Source: Thermoleophilia bacterium (lineage in GTDB: Bacteria; Actinomycetota; Thermoleophilia; Gaiellales; Gaiellaceae). From it: a stretch of DNA of 64,000 nucleotides. Where the stretch lies: positions 1 to 64,000 of the forward strand of contig JAICJI010000008.1 in assembly GCA_025928515.1 (NCBI GenBank). Direction: 5' to 3'. The notes under the pieces were generated by a model. The model did no database searches. It worked only from the letters and a program-made list of their open reading frames with translations, and had not been told where the DNA came from. Every line of letters begins with the position of its first letter. Position 1 is the stretch's first letter. The position numbers and the translations under genes are program-made. This document shows positions 7,661 to 14,868 of the stretch, one piece after another.

Positions 7661-8491
7661 GTGAAAGTCGGAGTCGTCGGGCTGGGAACGATGGGTGCGG
7701 GCATCGCTCAGCTCGCTGTCGAGGCGGGCATCGAGACCGTCGGGCGCGAGGTGACGGCCGAGCTGGGGGAGAAGGCCCGCGGCCGGATCGAGCACTTCCT
7801 CACGCGCAAGGTCGAGAAGGGCCAGCTCGAGTCCTTCGAGATCGGCCTGCTGACGCTGACGACCGAGGTCGCCGATCTCGCGGACTGCGACGTGGTGATC
7901 GAGGCGATCATCGAGGAGCTCGGCCCGAAGCAGGAGCTCTTCGCCGAGCTCGACCGCATCTGCCGCGGCGACGCCGTCCTCGCCACGAACACGTCGGCGC
8001 TCTCGGTCACGGAGATCGCCGGCGCGACCTCGACCCCGGAACGCGTCGTCGGGATGCACTTCTTCAACCCGGCACCGCTCATGCCGCTCGTGGAGATCGT
8101 CCGTGGTGAGCGGACTTCGGACGAGGCGTTCGAGGCCGCGTACGCGCTCGGCGAGCGGCTCGGCAAGCATCCGATCCGCTGCCACGACACGCCGGGCTTC
8201 GTCGTCAACCGGATCCTGATCCCGCTCCTCAACGACTGCGTGCGCGTGCTCGACGAGGCGCGCGTGACCCCGGCCGACCTCGACGCCGGCATGAAGCACG
8301 GCGCCGGGTGGCCGATGGGGCCGTGCGAGCTCGTCGACCTGGTCGGGATCGACGTCCACGTGCATGCGAGCGAGGCGCTCTGGGAGAAGCTGCGGGAGCC
8401 GCGGATGGCACCGCCGAACCGACTCGTCGCAATGGCAAACGCGGGGCTGCTCGGCCGCAAGAGCGGCCGAGGCTTCTACTCGTACGAGTAG
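7661..8491 (+). CDS. 3-hydroxyacyl-CoA (3-hydroxybutyryl-CoA) dehydrogenase
   Basis: 276 aa from GTG (VKVGVVGLGTMGAGIAQL). The N-terminal GxGxxGxG motif and a glutamate (GREVT) at the usual acidic end of beta-2 indicate NAD binding. The active-site histidine is in MHFFNPAP and the asparagine in NRILIPLLND; the C-terminal domain has GPCELVDLVGID and ends GFYSYE. It interconverts 3-hydroxyacyl-CoA and 3-oxoacyl-CoA, matching the nearby thiolase. The track start adds 12 residues across the lepB start; the GTG is preferred because TAGGCT lies 7 nt upstream. The last 16 bp form a perfect palindrome. Confidence 0.9.
   Translation: MKVGVVGLGTMGAGIAQLAVEAGIETVGREVTAELGEKARGRIEHFLTRKVEKGQLESFEIGLLTLTTEVADLADCDVVIEAIIEELGPKQELFAELDRICRGDAVLATNTSALSVTEIAGATSTPERVVGMHFFNPAPLMPLVEIVRGERTSDEAFEAAYALGERLGKHPIRCHDTPGFVVNRILIPLLNDCVRVLDEARVTPADLDAGMKHGAGWPMGPCELVDLVGIDVHVHASEALWEKLREPRMAPPNRLVAMANAGLLGRKSGRGFYSYE
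8476..8491. repeat. 16-bp perfect palindrome at the 3' end of the dehydrogenase gene
   Basis: CTACTCGTACGAGTAG contains the TAG stop of the plus-strand dehydrogenase and, on the other strand, the TAG that ends the frameshifted small minus-strand ORF. No T-run follows, so a terminator role is uncertain. Confidence 0.45.
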
Positions 8492-8730
8492 TTAGGCCGC
8501 GGCCTCGAACACGAGGCAGTACGAGGGCTGCGGGAGCTCGGGCTCGGCAGACGAAACGCCCCGGAGGTGAGCAGCTCGAGGTTGAGCGCCTGCAGGACGG
8601 CGGCGGACGCGCGCGAAAGGAGCTGCACCGCTGCCTCTTCGGCGACACCGCCGGCCCGCAGCGCCTCGGCGAGCGCTTCCACGCGCGCGGCAAGGGTGTC
8701 AGCTCGTCTCTGCAGATGATCGTCAGTCAT
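8476..8730 (-). CDS. Small coiled-coil protein, probably frameshifted at its C-terminus
   Basis: As sequenced, the frame gives 84 aa: MTDDHLQRRADTLAARVEAL...LLTSG, an alpha-helical, Ala/Leu-rich protein, followed by an off-looking Arg/Ser/Pro tail that runs antisense into the dehydrogenase gene. Adding one G in the GGGG run (plus-strand CCCC, 8559-8562) instead gives a tail reading AEPELPQPSY...VFEAAA and a TAA at 8492-8494, exactly abutting the dehydrogenase stop. That corrected version is far more protein-like. Function unknown. The true gene is probably 8492-8730. Confidence 0.55.
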   Translation of the reverse strand: MTDDHLQRRADTLAARVEALAEALRAGGVAEEAAVQLLSRASAAVLQALNLELLTSGAFRLPSPSSRSPRTASCSRPRPNYSYE

Positions 8731-8795
8731 GGCAACAGCGGGCTTCGCCCGGGCATCTGACGTTCCTGCTCGCGGTGAGTACCCTTGGGGCACCA

Positions 8796-9299
8796 ATGCG
8801 CCGGATCCTGCTCAGCTGTGCGATTCTCGGGGTGCTCACGCTGCCGGCTGCGACGGCGTCCGCCGACGCGAACGCAACGGGCAAGCCGGGCTTCCTCGTC
8901 GTTCGCAACGCAGCGAACAACGGTGGGGTCAACGGCAAGCCGGCGGTCAGGGTCGTGATGCAGCAGGGCTTCGTGCTCGGCAGCGTCGGGAAGAAGGACG
9001 AGGCCCGCATCGACGTCTATCAACTGGGCGGCCAAAGCGCTCCGGCAGCGGCAGGCTCGGAGCCGTCCAAACCGGTGCAATGGCACGGCCTGCCTGGGCG
9101 TGAGTTCAACGGCAGCGGCTTTCGCTTCCGCGCGATCGGGGGCTTCTACCGCGTGGAAGTGCGCGGGTTTGGCGTGTACCTCTTCGCCGGGGGTCACGGC
9201 AACGTGAGGTTCCACGGCGAGGGGACCTACTCGATCGACGGCGGCACCTTCCGCTCGCTACCGGGCCGAATCCTGAAGCGCCGGATCGGGCAGGGGTAG
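8796..9299 (+). CDS. Exported protein of unknown function
   Basis: 167 aa from ATG (MRRILLSCAILG). A clear Sec signal peptide (basic MRR, hydrophobic core, likely cleavage after TASADA) leads to a beta-rich, glycine-rich domain with repeated short strands (GFLVVRN, GSGFRFRAIGGFYRVEVRG, YLFAGGHGNVRFHGEG). The pattern suggests a secreted beta-solenoid or barrel-like protein. A track start at GTG 8775 is possible; TACCCT lies 10 nt before the ATG. It precedes a two-component system by 4 bp and might be co-transcribed with it. Confidence 0.65.
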   Translation: MRRILLSCAILGVLTLPAATASADANATGKPGFLVVRNAANNGGVNGKPAVRVVMQQGFVLGSVGKKDEARIDVYQLGGQSAPAAAGSEPSKPVQWHGLPGREFNGSGFRFRAIGGFYRVEVRGFGVYLFAGGHGNVRFHGEGTYSIDGGTFRSLPGRILKRRIGQG

Positions 9300-9303
9300 G
9301 CCC

Positions 9304-9996
9304 GTGGCCGGAGAGACGATCCTGGTGGTCGAGGACGAACAGGCAATCGCGTCGTTCGTCGCGGCCTACCTCCGCAAGGACGGCTTCGCGGTACGAGTCA
9401 CCGCGAGCGGTCGTGAGGCATTGACCCTCGTCCATTCGGAGGATCCTTCGCTCGTAATCCTCGACCTGATGCTCCCGGACCTGGACGGGATGGAGGTCTG
9501 CAGGCGGATCCGCGAGTCGAGCACCCTGCCGGTGCTGATGCTGACGGCGCGCGACGACGATCTCGACAAGATCGCGGGCCTCGAGGCCGGCGCCGACGAC
9601 TATCTGACGAAGCCGTTCAACCCGCGCGAGCTCGTGGCGAGAGTTCGGGCGATCCTTCGCCGCAGTGCTCTGCGGGCCCAACCCGAGGGCGGGATCCTCA
9701 AGCACGGCGACCTCCTGCTCGACGCCGGCCGGCGCGAGTGCCGGGTGGGCGAGGAAGAGATCCGGCTCGCGCCCAAGGAGTTCGACCTGCTCTGGGAGCT
9801 GCTCGACCACAAGGGCCTCGTGCTCACGCGCGATCAGCTGCTCGAGCGCGTGTGGGGCTACACGTTCGCCGGCGACACCCGGACGGTCGACGTCCACGTC
9901 CGCCAGCTGAGGCGGAAGCTCGGCGACGCCGCGCCGATCGTCACCGTGTGGGGGATCGGCTACAAGGCCGGCCCGGCGCCCGCCGAAACCGGCTGA
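9304..9996 (+). CDS. OmpR/PhoB-family response regulator
   Basis: 230 aa. The receiver (1-120) has the acidic pocket E10/D11, phospho-acceptor Asp54 (VILDLMLPD), Thr81 and Lys103 (LTKPF). The winged-helix domain (about 135-225) shows LAPKEFDLLWELL, LLERVWGY and the RTVDVHVRQLRRKL recognition region. It starts with GTG, 4 bp after the exported-protein gene, and is followed 7 bp later by its histidine kinase, so a cognate pair is very likely. The input signal is unknown. Confidence 0.92.
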   Translation: MAGETILVVEDEQAIASFVAAYLRKDGFAVRVTASGREALTLVHSEDPSLVILDLMLPDLDGMEVCRRIRESSTLPVLMLTARDDDLDKIAGLEAGADDYLTKPFNPRELVARVRAILRRSALRAQPEGGILKHGDLLLDAGRRECRVGEEEIRLAPKEFDLLWELLDHKGLVLTRDQLLERVWGYTFAGDTRTVDVHVRQLRRKLGDAAPIVTVWGIGYKAGPAPAETG

Positions 9997-10003
9997 GGCA
10001 CCG

Positions 10004-11380
10004 GTGCTCAGATCTCTGCGCTTCCGGCTGCCCGCGCTGTTCCTGGTGGGCATCGTGCTCGCGGGCGTCGTCGCCACGCTCATCGCCGTCCGCTTCTTCC
10101 AGGGCTATACCCGCACACACGCCGCTTCGGAGCTGCGGAACGAGTCGGTGGGCCTCGAGCAGCTCTACGAGCAGCGGGTCGGAACCGGTCGCGTCTCCTT
10201 GAAGAACCTCAGGCTCGCACTCGGCAAGGACAGAGTCTTCTGGGTGCCACCGGTCCGCGGGGCCAAGCTCCTGGTCGGCCCGCTGCCCGAGCTTCCGCGC
10301 CGCAAGGTCCCGGTCGAGAAGGTCGAAGTCGGTAACGCGCCCGGGTTCGACTTCAAGGTTCCGTCCGGCTCGTATTTCGGCGTCGCCCAGGTCCTTCGGC
10401 TCGGGCCCACCGCGGCGGGCGCGCTCGTCGTCGCCGAGCCCGAATCCGAGCTGCGCAGCCGCTGGATCCAGCTCGCCTGGGAGCTTGCGCTTGCCTTCGG
10501 GATCGGGATCCCGATCGCCGGCCTCCTCGTCGTCTACTTCTCGCGGCGAATCGTGCAACCGCTCGAGGCGCTGACGGCCGCGGCGGACGAGGTCGCCGAG
10601 GGGCACTACGACGTTGCGGTTCCCGAGCGCTCGGGCGGGAGCGAGGTCGAGCGGCTGGCGGCTCGCTTCGACGAGATGACGGCGAGGCTCGCGGAGTCGG
10701 AGCAGCTCTCCCGCAACTTCCTCATGTCCGTCTCGCACGAGCTGCGCACACCGTTGACGGCGATTCGCGGCCACGTTGCCGCTCTCAGAGAGGGCGTGCT
10801 CGAGGACGAGGCGTCGCAAGGCCGGTCGCTCGAGGTGATCTCCGAGGAGGCCTTACGGCTCGAGCGGCTCGTGGGTGACGTCCTCGACCTCGCGAAGCTC
10901 GACGCGCGGCGGTTTGCGCTGCTGCGTGAGGAGGTCGACATGCGCGCGCTCTGCGAGCGGGCGTACGCGACGTTCGCCGAAGAGGCGCGAGCGCGCGGCA
11001 TCGACTACGAGCTCGAGCTCGGCGAGGGAGCAGTGCTCGTCACCGACGGCGACCGCGTTCTGCAGATCGTCACGAACCTGATCGCGAACGCGCTCCACTG
11101 GACGCCGGCGGGCGGACGCGTCGACCTCGGTCTCGAGACCCAGAACGGAGAGGTGAGCGTGGCGGTTGCGGACACCGGGCCGGGGATCGCGCCGCAGGAA
11201 CGAGAACGGATCTTCCGTCCGTTCTGGTCGGGAGACGGCGGCGGAACGGGGCTCGGCCTCACGATCGCGCGGGAGCTCGCGCTCGCGCTCGGCGGCCGGC
11301 TCGAGCTCGACAGCGACCCCGGTCGCGGGAGCCGCTTCGTGCTGGTGCTACCGATCCAGGTGGCTCAGCCGGCCGCTTGA
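10004..11380 (+). CDS. Membrane sensor histidine kinase
   Basis: 458 aa. TM1 is about 10-30, an extracytoplasmic sensor of about 130 residues follows, then TM2 (LALAFGIGIPIAGLLVVYF, about 160-180) and a HAMP segment. The phospho-acceptor is His245 in SVSHELRTPLTAIRGH. The ATPase domain has the N box NLIANALHW, G1 DTGPGIAP and G2 GGGTGLGLTIA. It phosphorylates the upstream OmpR-type regulator. The 3' end overlaps a convergent gene by 16 bp. Confidence 0.92.
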   Translation: MLRSLRFRLPALFLVGIVLAGVVATLIAVRFFQGYTRTHAASELRNESVGLEQLYEQRVGTGRVSLKNLRLALGKDRVFWVPPVRGAKLLVGPLPELPRRKVPVEKVEVGNAPGFDFKVPSGSYFGVAQVLRLGPTAAGALVVAEPESELRSRWIQLAWELALAFGIGIPIAGLLVVYFSRRIVQPLEALTAAADEVAEGHYDVAVPERSGGSEVERLAARFDEMTARLAESEQLSRNFLMSVSHELRTPLTAIRGHVAALREGVLEDEASQGRSLEVISEEALRLERLVGDVLDLAKLDARRFALLREEVDMRALCERAYATFAEEARARGIDYELELGEGAVLVTDGDRVLQIVTNLIANALHWTPAGGRVDLGLETQNGEVSVAVADTGPGIAPQERERIFRPFWSGDGGGTGLGLTIARELALALGGRLELDSDPGRGSRFVLVLPIQVAQPAA

Positions 11381-11799
11381 CGCTCGCCGAGGCGGTAGAC
11401 GACGGCGCCGTCGCGCGTCAGCCCCTCCTCGAGCTTCGCCAGGCGCTCTTCGACGCTCCGCCAGCCCGAGGCGATGAGGTCGACGAGCAGGGCGAGGTCG
11501 TCGACGCGCTCGTGCCGCTCGGTGAGTATGTCTCCTTCGATCCGCTCGAGTCGCCGGATGACCTGGTTCGTGAGCCCGCGCACCTCGGCGAGATGGCGGG
11601 AGCTCGGCCGGAAATGCTGCTTCAGCCCGTCCTGGATCGCCTCCGGCAGCCCCGACTCGAAGCGTGCCGTCGTTGCGGCCAGCGACTCGACCGCACCGCG
11701 CGCCCGCTCGAGCACCGCGTCGAACGCGGCGGGATCGGTGCGGCCCGCAGCCGCGTCCTCGATCCGCTGCTGCGCACGGGCGATGGCGTCCATGTCCAC
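11365..11799 (-). CDS. Uncharacterised coiled-coil-rich protein
   Basis: 144 aa from GTG (the ATG two codons later is also possible). It is predicted to be entirely helical, with heptad-like stretches (VIRRLERIEGDILTERHERVDDLALLVDLI and SVEERLAKLEEGL). No catalytic or membrane motif is present. TATCTT lies 6 nt before the GTG, on the other strand of the queA upstream region, so it shares a bidirectional promoter with queA. The function is unknown. Confidence 0.65.
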   Translation of the reverse strand: MDMDAIARAQQRIEDAAAGRTDPAAFDAVLERARGAVESLAATTARFESGLPEAIQDGLKQHFRPSSRHLAEVRGLTNQVIRRLERIEGDILTERHERVDDLALLVDLIASGWRSVEERLAKLEEGLTRDGAVVYRLGERQAAG

Positions 11800-11805
11800 G
11801 AGCCG

Positions 11806-11815
11806 AAGATAGAAC
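11806..11815. promoter_or_regulatory. Overlapping divergent -10-like elements, coiled-coil gene / queA
   Basis: AAGATAGAAC gives TATCTT on the minus strand, 6 nt before GTG 11799, and TAGAAC on the plus strand, 9 nt before the queA ATG. The two share the central TA, the same arrangement as at lepB (7644) and rlmN (48465). Confidence 0.4.
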
Positions 11816-11824
11816 TCGCGTCGG

Positions 11825-12754
11825 ATGGAACTCTCCGAGCTCGATTACGAGCTGCCGCACGAGCTGATCGCCCAGCATCCGGCCGAGCGGCGGGACGCGT
11901 CGCGCCTCCTCGTCTACGACCGCGGGACGGGCGACGTACGTCACCGCAGATTCGCCGAGCTGGAGAAAGAGCTCCACGGGGAGCTCGTCGTCGTCAACGA
12001 CACGAAGGTCGTGCCGGCGCGGCTCCCGATCGAGTCGCCGCGTGGGGAGGTGCTGCTGCTCGAGCGGCTGGAGGACGGGACCTGGGAGGCGCTCGCTCGG
12101 CCGACGCGCCGGCTCCGCGCCGGCCGTCGCTACGGGCAGGTCGAGCTGCTCGAGCACCTGGGGGAGGGCCGCTGGCGGCTCCGGCTCGAGGGGGAGCCGG
12201 CGGGCGAGACGCCGCTGCCGCCGTACATCACCGAGCCGCTCGGCGATCCCTCTCGCTACCAGACCGTCTATGCGCGCGAGTCAGGGTCGGCGGCCGCGCC
12301 GACCGCCGGCCTCCATTTCACGCCGGAGTTGCTGGCCCGGCTCGATCAGGCGCGCGTCACGCTCCACGTCGGGCTCGACACCTTCCGCCCGGTGACCGAG
12401 GAGCGGCTCGAGGAGCACCGGATCCACGGCGAGCGCTACGAGGTCGCGCCGGAGGCCTGGGAGCGGATCCGCGGAGCCGAGCGCGTGCTCGCCGTCGGCA
12501 CGACGACGGTGCGCGTGCTCGAGACAGTCGCCAGAGGCGGGCAGCTCGCCGGCCGCACCGAGCTCTTCATCACGCCCGGCTTCGAGTTCCGGCGGGTCGA
12601 CGCGCTCCTGACGAACTTCCATCTGCCCCGGTCGACGCTCCTCGGGCTCGTGATGGCGTTCGCCGGCATCGAGGAGACGCGCCGCCTCTACCGGCTGGCG
12701 ATCGAGGAGCGGTACCGCTTCTACTCGTTCGGCGATGCGATGCTGATCTTGTGA
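11825..12754 (+). CDS. queA: tRNA preQ1 ribosyltransferase-isomerase QueA
   Basis: 309 aa. It transfers and rearranges the ribosyl part of S-adenosylmethionine onto preQ1 at tRNA position 34, making epoxyqueuosine. Family motifs are YELPHELIAQHPAERRDASRL, VVVNDTKVVPARL, the central PTAGLHFT, GLDTFRPV, GTTTVRVLE and TNFHLPRSTLL. The protein is about 30 residues shorter than typical QueA because the second domain (about 60-130) is compact. It is translationally coupled (GTGA) to a small gene and lies upstream of tgt, the enzyme that inserts preQ1. Confidence 0.93.
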   Translation: MELSELDYELPHELIAQHPAERRDASRLLVYDRGTGDVRHRRFAELEKELHGELVVVNDTKVVPARLPIESPRGEVLLLERLEDGTWEALARPTRRLRAGRRYGQVELLEHLGEGRWRLRLEGEPAGETPLPPYITEPLGDPSRYQTVYARESGSAAAPTAGLHFTPELLARLDQARVTLHVGLDTFRPVTEERLEEHRIHGERYEVAPEAWERIRGAERVLAVGTTTVRVLETVARGGQLAGRTELFITPGFEFRRVDALLTNFHLPRSTLLGLVMAFAGIEETRRLYRLAIEERYRFYSFGDAMLIL

Positions 12755-13008
12755 GGCCGCGGAGTGCGAACGAATGGCGCGACTTCTGGCGCGACGGCGG
12801 CGAGCGGGAGCTGCACGCACGCCTCGACGAGTTCGCCCCGCACTCCGTCCGGATCGCGACGCTGCTCGGGAGCAACGCGCCGTTGCGCGCGATCGTCGCC
12901 GAGCTCGGCCGGATCCGCGAGCACGAGCTCGGAGCCGCCGAGGATCCCGCCCGCGACGAGGAAGTCGCGGCCCGCGTCCACGGGTGGTTCCGGGGAACGG
13001 GGGCGTGA
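12751..13008 (+). CDS. Small protein coupled to queA
   Basis: 85 aa from GTG that overlaps the queA stop by 4 nt (GTGA). It is charged and helical: SANEWRDFWRDGGERELHARLDEF, then ELGRIREHELGAAED. No recognised domain. The overlap implies translational coupling with queA, but a role in queuosine metabolism is only inference. The ORF track shows it as the tail of a longer shadow. Confidence 0.6.
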   Translation: MRPRSANEWRDFWRDGGERELHARLDEFAPHSVRIATLLGSNAPLRAIVAELGRIREHELGAAEDPARDEEVAARVHGWFRGTGA

Positions 13009-13045
13009 CAGCCGGACAGACCCCGAAGCAGCAGCTCGCGGCGGC

Positions 13046-13288
13046 CTAGAGGCCGGTGCTCGCCCGACCGAACGATTCGCGAACGTCTGCGTCCAACAGG
13101 TCGATGAGCGGCGTGTCGCGCAGCGTCTGCCAGACGAATTCACGGGAGCCGCACCGCTTGACGTACGCGTCCTCGAGGATGTCCGCAAGGTGCCGGCCGC
13201 TCTCGTGCTCACGGTGGATGTAGGCGAGGAGCCGCTCTTCCCGGAACCGGCGGCGCCTGCCGAAGAAGTACGGGCCCCAGCAAGCCAT
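13046..13288 (-). CDS. Small conserved-looking protein between queA and tgt
   Basis: 80 aa starting at ATG (MACWGPYFFGRRRRF); the track start 8 residues earlier is less likely because TACTCT lies 8 nt before this ATG. The sequence is basic then acidic (RLLAYIHREHESGRHLADILEDAYV...WQTLRDTPLIDLLD). No known motif. Divergent from tgt and convergent with the queA-coupled gene. Function unknown. Confidence 0.6.
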   Translation of the reverse strand: MACWGPYFFGRRRRFREERLLAYIHREHESGRHLADILEDAYVKRCGSREFVWQTLRDTPLIDLLDADVRESFGRASTGL

Positions 13289-13296
13289 CGTCTTCG

Positions 13297-13302
13297 AGAG
13301 TA
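13297..13302 (-). promoter_or_regulatory. -10-like hexamer of the small minus-strand gene
   Basis: TACTCT on the minus strand ends 8 nt before ATG 13288. Confidence 0.35.
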
Positions 13303-13319
13303 GCGCGATCACCCGAGGC

Positions 13320-14839
<1,520 letters not shown>

Positions 14840-14854
14840 CCTGTTCCGCGGTCT

Positions 14855-14868
14855 TGAAGGATCCTTCA
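14855..14868. promoter_or_regulatory. 14-bp palindrome containing the secDF ribosome-binding site
   Basis: TGAAGGATCCTTCA is a perfect palindrome. It carries the AAGGA Shine-Dalgarno and its last A is the first base of the secDF start codon. It could be an operator or, in RNA, allow dimeric or alternative pairing of the ribosome-binding site. Confidence 0.4.
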
